From Chaetoderma sp. LZ-2023a (lineage: Eukaryota; Mollusca; Caudofoveata; Chaetodermatida; Chaetodermatidae): 64,000 nucleotides of DNA. Shown in pieces: positions 1 to 13,097 of this stretch (position 1 is its first letter; each line of letters opens with the position of its first letter). The stretch is taken from the NCBI GenBank assembly GCA_034401795.1, contig CM067367.1, forward strand, positions 50,470,363-50,534,362. The letters run 5' to 3'. The notes beneath the pieces are model-generated. The model was not told the origin of the DNA. It searched no databases and saw nothing but the letters and a program-made list of their open reading frames with translations. Both the position numbers and the translations under genes were made by a program.

Positions 1-198
1 TAATAGATCTGCCCGGTGGAATTAACGGGTCTTGCCAAGAATCAGTTGGCCTATAATTTTTTGGTAATAAGTAGAAAGTACGTGGCTTAGTACTGTCTTT
101 CTCGTAAAGATAATCAAACTGTTTTTCATTAATATTCACATTTTTATCAGCCCCCCACCCCCCTCTGGAAGACGGGGGTGGGGGGTGGGACGATATAG

Positions 199-290
199 CG
201 ATCATCATGTCCGTCCGCCAGTCCGTCCGTCCGTCGGTCTGTCCGTCTGTCCGTCCATCCACCCGCCCGTCCGTCTGTCCCCGTCTTGCC
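199..290. repeat. GTCC/GTCT-type simple repeat
   Basis: Degenerate tetranucleotide tract (gtcc, gtct, gccc, atcc variants) preceded by a run of C and G around 150-190. It is simple-sequence DNA with no coding signal. Confidence 0.85.
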
Positions 291-1165
291 AACGCAACTC
301 CTCCTGGAGGTCTTAATGGATTAACTTTAAATTTCTTCCACATTATCAGTATCATGTGCAGATAGATGTGCATGTGGTTTTTTCTCGGCCAAAAAACCGT
401 TCATTACAGAGTTATCCCCCTTTAAATATCTTAAAGCTGATACATAAACTGCATTGCCAATCATTTCTTATCAATGCAACCCCTCCTACAGTTTAGCTCC
501 GATTCTTTTGAAACTTGGCAAGTGCTATCATTACCACATGACGGTGTGCATGTGCTATCCGTATACCTGTACGTCTATCCGTCTGTCCAAAATGTATGCA
601 TGTCTGTCTGTCGGTCCATCCATCTCTAACAATCATTTCTTGTAAACGCAGCTCCTCATAGAGATCTCAATGGATTAACTTTAAATTTCGTCCACGTTAT
701 CAGTATCATGTGCAGATGTGCATGTGCCTTTTTTCCCGGCCAAAAAGCTATTCACTGCAGAGTTATCCGCCTTTAAATAACTTAAAGCTGATGCATAAAC
801 TGCATTACTAATCATTTCTTGTCAACGCAACTCCTCCTACAGTTTAGCTCAGATTCTTTTGAAACCTGGTAAGTGTTATCATTACCACGTGAAGGTGTGC
901 ATGCGCTATCCCTATACCTGTACGTCCATCCGCCTGTCCAAAATGTATGTATGCCCCTCTGTCGGCCCGTCCATCTCTGACAATCATTACTTGTCAACGA
1001 ACTCCTCCTAGCGGTAGCAATGGATTAGCTTAAAATTTTGGCGACAATATCAGTATCATGTGCAGCTGGGCATGTGCTTTTTTCGCGGCCAAAAATTATT
1101 CATTACAGAGTTATCACCCTTTAGATATCTTAAAGCCAATACATAAACTGCATTACACTTAGTGA
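291..1165. repeat. Tandem satellite, about 352-bp unit, 2.5 copies
   Basis: Three successive blocks start with the same phrase (acgcaactcctcct and close variants) near 293, 647 and 996, giving periods of about 354 and 350 bp. Each block shares a core with 'atcagtatcatgtgcag', 'cggccaaaaa', 'cagagttatc' and 'cataaactgcatta'. The third copy is truncated. Copies differ by scattered substitutions, so this is an aged array. Short open frames inside it are not conserved between units and are not annotated. Confidence 0.85.
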
Positions 1166-1341
1166 CAAAGGAATTTAGGTTTTAGAAGTTGCATTTTTCA
1201 CTGATTGGTTTTTCTAAAATATTGTCCTTTACAATTAACGCTGCATGTATGCCCACTCTTGATGTACGTTTGTCTGAAATGTTTGGATCCGAGAGTGGGG
1301 GAGGGGGTGGGGTGGGTGGATCTTTGCGTTCTAATCCGCTA

Positions 1342-1346
<5 letters not shown>

Positions 1347-1418
<72 letters not shown>
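1347..1418. repeat. Compound CAG/TAG microsatellite
   Basis: A CAG run is followed directly by a TAG run. The short lead-in 'tccgctactggcagcagc' also precedes the larger CAG/TAG tract near 3072, so both tracts probably belong to copies of one dispersed repeat. Confidence 0.95.
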
Positions 1419-1419
<1 letters not shown>

Positions 1420-2339
1420 ACTTCGGAATGCTTAGCTGTCTCTGTGCTTCTTTTATAAAATCTTCTCTCACTAGTATTGCTGTTGCAGATCCTTTGTCTG
1501 ACAGCTTGATGACAATATATTTATTATCGCGCGCTCTTTTATGTCTCTGTGCTCATTTGACGGAACATTTTGGTGGTTTCTTTTCGACGTAATTGTGTCT
1601 TTGCGTTCTAAGGTGGTCTCAAATGTATCTTTGCTGGGTACATCTGGTTCCAATCCTTACCATTCAATGAAAGGTTTTAGCTCACTGGTTGAATTTAAAA
1701 ATAAATCTGCCGGCTAATATGATCTGCATGTTAAAATCAGTAATTTCCATGAAACCATTGTCCAAATGCGCATCTATATTACATTTAGGTTTCTGTGTTG
1801 GAACAAAAGTAAGACCACGTGATAAAAGTGCATTTTCCATTTCGCTTAAAGATAAGCCAGTGAGATTGATGGTATTATTACCCAAACCAGTGTCGTGGTG
1901 GTTATGGCCCTGACTCAAATTTTGTTTAAACCTAATGCGTGAATAGCGTTTGTCTGACTGTTAGACCTAGAGGCTTGCATAGCAGAGTTTAATTCCTGGA
2001 TAGTGTGTCATTGCTCCTGAGTTTGTTTGAGTAATTTAGCAACGCAAAGTTTATTTGTGAATTTGGAAATTTGCCACGGAGTTCAATCGAACAAAGTTGG
2101 AAGATGTTCTTAACTTTACATGCCTTCAGATTCTTGTCATTATTTCCCATGTTGACAATATTTTTGGCAGGCTGGTGACTGCCTTTATATCATCTTACAA
2201 TGCATCTAGCACGATTTAGTTGTGCTCCAGGGAAACAGGATAAATCTATGTCGGGATGAACGGCTAAATTAATCCTACTTAAGTTGGATGTGCCAAATAG
2301 CAGGACTCTCTTTGTTAATGCAGGTAGACTCCTTGATGG
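1419..2339. other. No gene recognised
   Basis: AT-rich sequence with only short open frames on both strands. I see no protein motif, RNA gene or clear repeat here. Confidence 0.6.
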
Positions 2340-2535
2340 TCGGTCGATCGGTTAGTCGGTCTGTCAGTTGGTCGTTTTGTCACACTGGCAGACAGACCAA
2401 TCAATTGGCTGGCTGACAGACCGTCCAACCGACTGACTGACCAACTGACATAGTGACTGACTGAGACTGACTGACTGACTGACTGACTGACTGACTGACC
2501 GACCGACCGACCGACCGACCGACCGACCGACTCAT
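2340..2535. repeat. GGTC/GACC and GACT simple repeat with inverted symmetry
   Basis: The left part is rich in ggtc/cggt on the plus strand. The right part is a near-perfect (gact)n then (gacc)n tract. The two halves are roughly reverse complements, so the tract can fold back on itself. Confidence 0.85.
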
Positions 2536-2879
2536 ATTCTTACTTTTACATTTCTGAGACCCCTCCTTCTAGATCACTAGACACTCGCAAGTATGTAGTT
2601 TTTTATTATTGTCAAGCATTGGGTCTATGAACCCTGTCTTTCACAACTGACAAGAATTGACAGCAGCAGCAGCCAGTGCGAGATTAAGTCTTGGAAGGGC
2701 GAGGGGGGAGCTAAAGAATATTTGTGGAGTTTGGTGGAAGCGAAAGACAAACCAAAAGGGTCGCCGTCCCCCGGGAAATATCGAAAACTTATGGCACCTC
2801 TTGCATATCCACAGGCAAATATGGTCCATCAGTTGGCTATTGAAATTATTCTCAATTATCGCCAAGTTTGTACCATATC

Positions 2880-2977
2880 CTGTTATGCAGTTTCTTTCTT
2901 TACAAACGAAAATAACTCTCTGTGGACGTCATGTCCAGACAGCTATTCTCGTTTGTAAAAAGAGAAACTGCATAAAA
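2880..2977. repeat. Short foldback, about 40-bp arms
   Basis: An arm beginning 'ttatgcagtttctttc' (near 2883) is the imperfect reverse complement of the arm ending 'gagaaactgcataa' (near 2972). The loop is about 10 bp. This is a MITE-like or hairpin remnant with no coding potential of its own. Confidence 0.7.
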
Positions 2978-3069
2978 CACATTATTCACTAAAAAATAAA
3001 TTTTGATTGAAAAAAGTTGGGGGCTGGTCAAGATCTGGGGCCGGGGGCAAATACCCCGCTGCCCCTATC

Positions 3070-3080
3070 ATGATCCGCTA

Positions 3081-3153
<73 letters not shown>

Positions 3154-3154
3154 C

Positions 3155-3192
<38 letters not shown>

Positions 3193-3194
3193 CT

Positions 3195-3261
<67 letters not shown>

Positions 3262-3263
3262 CT

Positions 3264-3357
<94 letters not shown>

Positions 3358-3420
3358 AAGTAACAGGAGCAGTAGCAGTAGCAGTAACAGTGGCAGCAGC
3401 AACTGTAGAAGCAGTATTTA
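3070..3420. repeat. Long compound CAG/TAG microsatellite
   Basis: About 22 CAG units run into about 70 TAG units with rare interruptions (two ctg insertions), ending in a degenerate agcagtagcagt tail. Long open frames across it (poly-Ala/Val on plus, poly-Leu on minus) are artefacts of the three-base period. Confidence 0.97.
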
Positions 3421-4019
3421 TTTAATGTAGTAACTTGGAAGTGAGAAGTTCCCCATTATTATATCCGTTTAGAGCCGATGGAATAAATTATGCTGTTTAC
3501 CGTGCAGTACATGTACAGAATAGATTTGATGACGGGCAGTTGTGATACCCGCGATACAGCCAGCTTGATTTCCTATCAGCACTTTGATATAGTGCATCGC
3601 TGCATTGTATCGTCTCTTAAATGTATATATTATGCTCAAAAAGGTGGTTAGGCAACTTCCTTAGATCCTTACCGCGCGACATCTCCCCACCGGGGAGTAA
3701 GAGTAACGGTTTCAAGGTGTTACTGGTCATCAGTTGCCAAGTCTTAGGAACAGAAATGTCTGGTTCATTTAAGACAGGTTTTGCGTATGCCAGCATTCGG
3801 AAACACACTTACGTGATGGAACATCCCACTCATGTGATATTCCTTGACACGTGTGAATCTGATAATATTATCTCCACCCGTGATACCAGACAGTAAGGAC
3901 AGGATGCGAATTAACGATTTCTAGGATACGTTGGTGATATATTATTGAAGATAAACGAATTGCTTGGAACCGGCCTATCAGGACACATATCGACGACGAC
4001 GACGATGATGATGGAAGTT
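3421..4019. other. No gene recognised
   Basis: Unique-looking sequence. One short open frame on each strand across 3617-3896 has no recognisable motif and no support. Confidence 0.55.
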
Positions 4020-4366
4020 CCATTGGCCTGGTGGCATTGACCGGGTGGCGTTCACTTTTTCATAGTTTTGTGTTGTCTAACAAATGTTGGCTTTCCTAGC
4101 AAGACCCCTCTTATCGGTTGTTTCCAGAGGTATTTGCTCAGTGAGATGGCGGTAGTGGTGGTAGTGGCGGTGGTGGTGGCGGTGGTGGCGGCGGTGGGGG
4201 CGGCTGGTGGTGATGATGATGATGCTGCCAGATCTAACCATAACCTGGTGGCACTGACCGGGTGACATTCAGGTTTTCATATTGTCGCGCTGACAAACAA
4301 ATGTAGGCCCGGAGCTTTCCTACCAAGACCCCTATCATCCGTTGTTTCCGGAGCTACATGTATTGC
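4020..4366. repeat. Tandem duplication (about 217 bp) with GAC/GAT and GGTGGC tracts
   Basis: The phrase 'cctggtggcattgaccggg' near 4027 recurs as 'cctggtggcactgaccggg' near 4244, each followed by 'caagacccct' and 'gttgtttcc'. Each unit carries a GAC/GAT microsatellite upstream, and the spacer contains a GGTGGC-rich tract (4146-4210). Confidence 0.8.
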
Positions 4367-4614
4367 TATGCCGCGGCGCGACATAAAGAGCACATGCTGT
4401 GTAAGGTCTTGTTTCAATGCCCAAAACTGCTTACTATTGACACACTGGCTAATTGTAATGTATGAGATTCATGCTGGTGTCTGGAGAGAGTAAATACAGG
4501 GAATACAACCACGAATGTTAATGCCAAGGCATCAGTGAGGGAGCTCGTGCACGAATGTTGTTCTTTATTCCATATTAATGAAGTCATCGATCGCTTAACC
4601 CGATACTCACCGAA

Positions 4615-5105
4615 TAGTCCAGGAGCCAAGGGGTCGAACCTGGATTTGCCGGATAAAGTTTTTTTCTTTGCTGCATTTTGTAGGGGGTACCTTTTCATAA
4701 TTTAGGGGTGTGACCATTCCCAGCCCTTGAGCAATTTCAGATTTTAACCCTTTTATTCCCGCTTTGCGAAAAAACCCTAAAAATGCTAATTCTTCCATTA
4801 TTTCTTGTTAAGTATTCATACCAAAGGCATTACATTTACTTGTGGTAGTATTTGCTCATAGGTTAGGTATTGTGCATTCTATTGTGTATTCTCAATGGCT
4901 GAACAATTCAAGATATTAACCCTTTTCTCCAGGTTTTGCATAAAATACTAGGAAATTCTAATTTTATACTATTTCTTGCAATGTATTCATACCGAAGGAA
5001 TTACATTTACTTGTGATAATGTTTGCTCCTAAGGTAGGTATTGTGCAGTTCATTTGGGTACGATTTTATAAATATTAACCCTTTCCTGGCCACGCCTTTT
5101 AACGC
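4615..5105. repeat. Left terminal inverted repeat of the 4.6-10.4 kb transposon
   Basis: It matches the reverse complement of about 9855-10360. It contains an internal duplication: a block with 'ttaacccttt', 'attcataccaaaggcattacattta' type sequence and 'ggtaggtattgtgca' occurs at about 4735-4880 and again at about 4917-5055. It ends with 'ccctttcctggccacgcc', which is also found at the inner edge of the right TIR. Confidence 0.8.
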
Positions 5106-5198
5106 ATTTGTTGAATCTGTGCTGTCAAAGCTCCGCTATCACTAGGATGCTTGGAAATAAAAAATCTTGTTATTACTCTCGGTACATGTAAACTTATG

Positions 5199-5927
5199 CT
5201 ACTGAACACGCGAGCACCATACAGTGTAACAAATACAGAATATAGTGCACGGCAGACCATTGACCCGACAACTATACTTTCTAGAATTACACGGTATTGT
5301 ACTTTGGCAGCCACATCGGATCATTTCAAGGATATAACCTGGGGCAACATTGACACCGTCCGAAATGGTAGTTGGTGTTAGTGATTTGTTACCAATGTCT
5401 TTCTTCCATCCGAAGTCCTCTGGGTCTAGTAGTGGCAGCCGATTCGATTCTAGAGTTCGCCACACGATTGCCTGGTAGTGAGCCCTCTTCACATTTTCTG
5501 TGAATGCCTCTGTTGTGGGTGGTATAGCACACAGTTTTGGCGATGATGTATGTCCCTTGCCGTTTTTTGTACCCCACCCATATAATCTTGTTTCTGACAT
5601 GCCCTTGGTTTTCTGTATGCCATAACAAGCAGAAATGAAAATAGTAGCTTGTTCCATGACATCGGTGAAAGGTGCGTCTACCTTGCGGATTGCAGATAAA
5701 TCATATCCAGACTTCAGAGCTTTAACAACTGATCCCTTTCCTATTCCAAAGTAGCATGCCACTGTGTCACATCCTGACAGAGCATGGGCCGGGAGGAGTT
5801 CATTCGTAATGTTAGCATGCTCTTCTACTGTCAGTTTAATGTCCACAATTGCTCTCTGCTTACTGGGTGATTCCATGCTTAGTGTCAATTTAAGGTTTTG
5901 TTTCTGATAGCAATACACAAGGAGCAC
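5199..5927 (-). pseudogene. C-terminal part of transposon protein (HALSGCDT, Cys-rich tail)
   Basis: This is the longest open stretch of the C-terminal half. It has LLPAHALSGCDTVA near residues 43-56, then FGIGKGSVVKAL, then PPTTEAFTENVKRAHYQAIVW and LDPEDFGWKKD. The tail EMIRCGCQSTIPCNSRKYSC is Cys-rich with the family's paired-Cys spacing and may bind zinc. Past the tail the frame runs into unrelated residues, so the true end is probably near 5230-5270. There is no in-frame start of its own, so this is the downstream part of the gene beginning near 9556. The family recurs in many invertebrate genomes. No biochemical role is known to me. Confidence 0.7.
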
Positions 5928-6151
5928 AAACGCATCTGTGGCATCTGGTATTACTGACAGTGACTAGCGTCACTTGCACACTTTTAAACCTGCTGCACAA
6001 TAATTATGTCAGCTTCTTCGTGGGATGTCTCTAGATCATATCTAACCCGTATGTCCTCATTAGCTATTTCAACAGGACATGGGTCTTCTCCAGTGACTAC
6101 CAGCTTGTGTTTCGTAGTGCTATGGGTGTGAAACAATCTGTCTCGAACTAG

Positions 6152-8473
6152 TTAATCACAGATGATTCTAATCAGTTGTTTTTTATTCTCTACGGAAGAC
6201 AAGACAATCTTTTGTGCAGGTAGCCTTGCCTTTAAATTCAGGTGATGCGATCGACTAACGCCAGTTTCCCTGCCGTCCTTTGTGACAGACTTTATACTTG
6301 AAGTCATGGTACCTATCAAACACCAGATAGGTATCACTGTCCACCAGGTATGTAGTTACACGTTTCTTGACATTTGCTACATAATCTGCCACTGTACCAT
6401 CAGTTGGCCAATGAATTGTCCATAAAAGGGCTGAACCATTAATAACTGTTACATCTGCAAATCTAGAATTTCTGCTAGACACTTCCATTTGTAAGGACCT
6501 TTTCAGCACTGATTTGCGTTTAACAATCAGCATCCCATCTTCTGTGAACATTGCAGGCGGTACTGGAGCAAGTTCATGAGAAATAACATCTTTTATATCA
6601 ATATCACGATCACTTGACAACAAAGCTATAACCCTCGAATATATAGCATTCAGATCACACACTTTTGAGTCGCCAACTTGTACTGACTTTTTTGTCTCTG
6701 CCAGGGTTGTCACCTTTTCGATATGGTGCTGTAGAAAACATCAGGCCAGCTTTTCTCAAAGTCTACCAGCAATGCTTCTCCAACGTTTACTGCCTTATGC
6801 ACATTAACGTTGGGTGTACCAGTTTTGCCACTGCTAATGTTCACTATTGCATCAGGGCGTTGCTTTGGATCCAATGGGTGGATACAAGTGTACAACTTCT
6901 GGCATATTCCAGCTCTGTCCTTGGCGTCTGCTTCAATCCGTGCCTTGGTTTCCTCATTGTGGTAGATTTGATTACCACAGCCACTCCCTTCCTCCTCCAT
7001 CTCATTCAAGCATGCTTCAATCTTGCAACACAAATGGCGACTCAGTGCCCAAACCTTAAGCGCTTCTACCTTGAGTGTTATTCCTATGATTCCACCACTA
7101 CTGTGTCAATATCTCAAAAATGCAGATTCTATAAATTGATCACTCCAGATCCCATGCCGAATACCACGCATATGGCGTCCCACATGCTCAGCATTCATGA
7201 AGTGGCTCAGAACATGGGGAGGGAGTTTCCCCATTGACCGGATGTAGTATAGACCATATCACGCATAATTCACATGACCGGCGGCAAAGTAGTAAGGCAG
7301 CATCTGTCTGAAAGTCACAAGGTGAATGAGCCATTCTCCTTCACGTTCGGCCCTGATGTACGCCATCATTAGAAACACTGGCTTAACTAGGACATCAGCC
7401 CAGAGGTTCACTGTCTTGCTTTGGTTTGATCTTTCCTCTAATGTTTCCATCAGATCATCAATACTCTCAAACTGATCACTATTTATAAGACTCCGAACAA
7501 CCTCCTCAGCAAGCATCCGTAGTGCACTTACATTTTGTGGGAACATTTTTCCACTTAAGATCTTGGGCACGCCTCCATATACCGCTGTCAGAATATCCGA
7601 CAGTCTACTTTCAGCCATCAGTGAACCTATAGCTCCCACAAAACTCATTAGTGCCTGCATTCCTCCAAGTCATAAATACATCTCTGTGCATTTCTGTGGA
7701 TGTGCCCATAGAACTTGTACTGCAACCCGATAGAGTTGTTGGTCATAGGTTAGAATGGTGAACTTCTGACCAGTATCAAACGTTAGTTCCTGTGCCCTAA
7801 TCATGGCTGTCAGCATAGTGTCAGGGTCAGATGGCTTCATGTCAATAAGGGGTTCGCATACGGCCTTTGTCTTGAACTGTACTTTATGACCTTGCTCTCT
7901 GCTCAGTCTGGTGTTGTAGCCATGAAACTCTGGAGAATCTTACTTCACAACATCCTGCAAAAATCTAAAGTCCATCTCCAATGTCCTCCTTTTCACAATG
8001 GCGTGATGAGCTAGAGATTTGAGAGACAAAACTGGGTTTGGAGCTACTTCTGACATAGCCGGCTGCTTGGACCCATGGTACCTATGAATATTTACATCAT
8101 ATGGAATCTCCTGAGACATGTTGTCCTTATGGATTCGCTTTATTTTATCAATGCCACTAGTTTCTTCTTCTTCTGTACTATGTGCCTGTGTTAGGAGGAC
8201 AGCCAAGGAATGGGTAGACTGCTTCCCATTCTGTGAGGCGATATCTGCATCAGAATTGTCCACAATAACCTGGACTAAACCATTACCAGCATTTGATATG
8301 CCGGACATTTTGACATCTGCTGCTCTTGTAGCAGACCTCTTGAAACGTCGAAATTCAGTATAAGAACATGTAACGCCATATGTATACATGTCATTTATGA
8401 GTTTTTTCACCGATTTTAACTGCGAGATCAATCTGCAAACTAGTAGCCTAACCTGTGACAATGCTTGTGACAA
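6152..8473 (-). pseudogene. Central part of transposon protein, in several frames
   Basis: Going leftwards, recognisable pieces are GLVQVIVDNSDADIASQNGK (about 8300-8220), a stretch with FTILTYDQQLYRVAVQVLW (about 7770-7710) and RLGG-like residues, then MQALMSFVGAIGSLMAESRL (7660 on), WADVLVKPVFLMMAYIRAER (about 7400), SSRNSRFADVTVINGSALLW (about 6480-6420), and DTYLVFDRYHDF (about 6340-6300). These follow the colinear order I recall for the family. The pieces lie in different frames, with stops and at least four frame changes, so the copy cannot make the full protein. Short frames on the plus strand here are shadows. Confidence 0.7.
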
Positions 8474-8506
8474 TTGAACCTATGCGCAACGCTGGTAATG
8501 TATTTT

Positions 8507-9556
8507 CTAGTTTAGGAGCACTTTTGCTAACAGCCGTGGTAGAAAGGCACTGGCTGATTCTTTTGCCAGTTCTTTATTGATGCTGATATCATAATGATCC
8601 TTGCCCATTCGAATGTTTTTTACTTCATTAAAAATCTGTTTGCTGGCTTTTGTTGCGATCAGTTCTAATTGATCATCTTCATCATTCACAAGGCGGAGTG
8701 TCCTTGATGCAACGCTGCGAAATACAATTATATTTGCTATGCCAGGTGACGACAGCACTAGAAGATCGTCTCCGAATTTGTCCTTGAGTTTTTGCACAAG
8801 TGTCTTACGGGAAAGTTTTTCTCCATCACATTCTACATAAGCTGTAAACAGTTCTACGGAATTCCACATTCTCGACCTGTCATTTGTAACTATTTGAACA
8901 AGAGTCTGAAAAGGAATGTCTTCGTCAGTGTCATCTGAATTTTTAGTATTTTCACCTTCAGCAGTTAGTGACCTGGATGAGGCAAACCTCTGTCGACAGT
9001 CAACATGGTAACGAGCATCTGCCGCATGCAGATCACTCAAAGCACCTTCGACACGATGCCGAACACTCGCTGCGACATCATCGTTTCTCTTGTTACAGAA
9101 TTCTAAGATAGACTGTTTTGTGTCAATTTCCCGACATAAGTATGCACTTCGCCACCTGGATGGGTTCTTTTTGTCCCATTGAATATCAGACGTATCACCA
9201 CAGAAAAAGCAGTGTTGCCGGAAATCGAATATCTCACCAGAATCGCTTGACAATGAACGTCTTGTGACCTTTCGTTGACTTTTCGAATGAGTTTCTCCAT
9301 CAGTTTGACGTTTGTAACGATCAGTTTGTCTAGATGATGTGTATGTAGACACGCAAGTTTTGTGACATATAATAGTTAGTTCGCTGTTCTGATCTAATGA
9401 TTTCTGAAGCTCAAAATGTATTTCATCACCGTATATATTGCTACATCTTATAATGTTACTTATTCGAACAGCTGTCGCCGAGATTAAAGCTTCCCTCTTT
9501 GTTTGACAACTGAACTTCCAATTGAAGAAGCACACTTCACGATCAGATTCCATCAT
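8507..9556 (-). pseudogene. N-terminal 349 residues of transposon protein, zinc-finger-like
   Basis: An open frame begins with MMESDREVCFFNWKF. It contains CFFCGDTSDIQW (near residue 116) followed about 60 residues later by ARYHVDCRQRF, a CxxC...HxxxC arrangement typical of the N-terminal metal-binding domain of this multi-copy family. The C-terminal part (KTLVQKLKDKFGDDLLVLSS) is also typical. It is the first segment of the minus-strand gene inside the transposon. The frame itself is intact, but the gene downstream is not. The initiator is chosen as the first Met of the open stretch, about 300 bp inside the right TIR. Confidence 0.7.
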
Positions 9557-9854
9557 ATATAGGGGCGTAACAAAACTCAGAATGATATCAAGTATATATG
9601 CACCAACAGTGGCGTAGTGGAGATGGAGAGGTCAGGGGGAGAATTCAGTGTATTTGATTGCTGAGCATATCTTAAAATATAGCCATAGTTTGTCCAAGCG
9701 TAAGATATTATAGCAGATGACCATGTAGAAAACAGTTTGACATCGTAAAATGCGAAAAAGTGTTTTCAATTTACTTTAATTGACACTTTCTGAAATTACC
9801 CCGGGCCATGTATTATTATAAAATTCTGGCTAAAGCTTTTGTTTCTAATTATTG

Positions 9855-10360
9855 TGTGGCCAGGAAAGGGTTATTATTTTTATTAAGTTCTATTACAGTG
9901 AGATACATAATGTATGTCTCTATCTATAGGTATACAATTAAAACAAGTTGTGTTTTCAAGTAGGCCTATCCTAATGTAATAGTCGGACTTTGAGTGAGAA
10001 AACTCGACAAATGCGTTAATAAGCATGGGCAGGAAAGGGTTTAATTTTTTTAATCAAAATTATATTAAAATAAACTGTACAATAACTCCCCTATGAGCAT
10101 ATATTACCGCAAGTATATTTAATTCCTTTGGTATAAGTACTTCACAAGGAATAATGGAAAAATTAGATATTTTTTTAGTTATTTTCCGAAAAACGGGAAG
10201 AAAAGGGTTAATATCTGAAATTGTTCAAGGGCTGGGAACGGTCACCCCCCCCCCCTAAATTATAAAGAGGTACCCCCATACTACAAAATGCAGCAAAGAA
10301 AAAAAACTGTATCCGCCAAATCCAGGTTCACCAAAAAAGCAGCTTGTGGCTCCAGGACTA
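9855..10360. repeat. Right terminal inverted repeat of the transposon
   Basis: Reverse complement of 4615-5105. It shares the phrase 'gtggccaggaaagggtta' at its inner edge (about 9865) and the outer TGGCTCCAGGACTA terminus. The two arms differ by many small changes, so the insertion is not recent. Confidence 0.8.
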
Positions 10361-10549
10361 GAAGGGGTATTCTTTGTCGCAAGCTTCTGGATACTATATG
10401 TGAATCAAACCACACATTTTGCTCCTTTTCCCAGTATAATTCATGTAATAAGTGGTCAAATGCATAGCATGTATATTAGTCCGTGGGCTGGAGGGGCCCA
10501 CCTGGATACGCCCCCACCCCCTAATTGACGAAACTATATTTTTCTAACA

Positions 10550-11465
10550 GCTTTCGATGCCCTCTTTAAGATTATGTATGTTAACATGTGATACACCGGG
10601 ACTCAATATGGTTTTTGATGGGTTATCTTAGAGTTAATACCCACAGTTAAGCAGGCCATATTAAGGTGTAGGGATAGCAAAAATTGACATATCTTTTGAA
10701 AAAATCGCTGTAGATTGATGATCGAACACTCAAAATATTGCTTATAGTATCGTCTACTATTCCATATCATTTACATGCAAAACAGTTTCATAATGAGGTC
10801 GGTAGAGGTCAAAAGGTCACAAATCTTCGCCACAGCTTAAAATCTAGGAACTGTATGTTGCTATCACTGACCAAGCACCGGTTAAGGAACATTCTCTCTG
10901 CCGACATTATTATGAAACTGATTTACATGTAAATGATATGCAATCATTGACGATACGATAAGCAACATTTTGAGTGGTCGATCACCAATCTACAACGATT
11001 CTAAGAGCTTTCGATGCCCTCTTTAAGATTATGTATGTTAACATGTGATACACCGGGACTAAATATGGTTTTTGATGGGTTATATTAGAGTTAATACCCA
11101 CAGTTAAGCAGGCCATATTAAGGCGTAGGGATAGCAAAAATTGACATATCTTTTGATAAAATCGCTGTAGATTGGTGATCGACCACTCAAAATGTTGCTT
11201 ATAGTATCATATCATCAACGATTGCCTATGGTTTAAATGCAAATCAGTTTCATAATGAGGTTGGCAGAGGTCAAAAGGTCACAAATCTTCGCCACAGCCT
11301 AAAATCTAGCAACTGTATGTTGCTATCACTGACCAAGCACCGGTTAAGGAACATTCTCTCTGCCGACATTATTATGAAACTGATTTACATATAAATGATA
11401 TGCAATCATTGACGATACGATAAGCAACATTTAGAGTGGTAGATTACCAATCTACAACGATTCTA
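10550..11465. repeat. Tandem pair of about 457-bp foldback (MITE-like) units
   Basis: Unit 1 (about 10550-11006) and unit 2 (about 11007-11465) are near-identical, both starting 'agctttcgatgccctcttt'. Each unit also has inverted arms: 'cgctgtagattgatgatcga' (about 10705) pairs with 'gatcaccaatctacaacga' (about 10980), and 'cagtttcataatgaggt' pairs with 'attattatgaaactg'. The arms are about 110 bp around a loop of about 90 bp. There is no coding capacity. Confidence 0.85.
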
Positions 11466-12936
<1,471 letters not shown>

Positions 12937-13097
12937 ATATAATAGTCAACCTATAGCTCCCAGTAAAACACACAAATAAATCAGAATAAATAGAAAAAAC
13001 GCGGCTAAATACCATTTATAATAGTCAACCTATAGCTCCCAGTAAAACACACAAATAAATCAGAATAAATAGAAAAAACGCGGCTAAATACCATTTA
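12937..13097. repeat. Perfect or near-perfect 79-bp tandem duplication
   Basis: The block beginning 'aatagtcaacctatagctcc' at 12941 repeats at 13020 with no visible differences through 'cgcggctaaataccattta'. The identity implies a recent duplication or an assembly duplication. Confidence 0.9.

Larger units (their letters stand above)
4615..10360 (-). mobile_element. 5.7-kb DNA transposon with long TIRs, superfamily unassigned
   Basis: The ends are mirror images. The left end starts TAGTCCAGGAGCCA at 4615 and the right end finishes TGGCTCCAGGACTA at 10360. Homology continues inward for about 490 bp, including a run of C/G near 10245 and the shared phrase 'ctttgctgcattttgtag'. The triplet gaa stands immediately outside both ends (4612-4614 and 10361-10363), a possible 3-bp target duplication. 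Between the TIRs lies one minus-strand gene of about 4.4 kb in several frames. Its protein family (motifs HALSGCDT, VFDRYHDF, SFVGAIGSLMA) is known to me as a multi-copy, unnamed family in invertebrate and fish genomes. The transposase superfamily is not evident to me. Confidence 0.8.

Noticed and set aside
2657-2992. 111-codon plus-strand frame
   Set aside because: Runs through the foldback at 2880-2977 and has no family resemblance.
3003-3425. Long poly-Ala/Val (plus) and poly-Leu (minus) open frames
   Set aside because: They follow only from the CAG/TAG microsatellite; no start context or non-repeat coding sequence.
6665-7237. 190-codon plus-strand frame
   Set aside because: Overlaps the minus-strand transposon gene, whose family motifs are clear; the plus frame has none.
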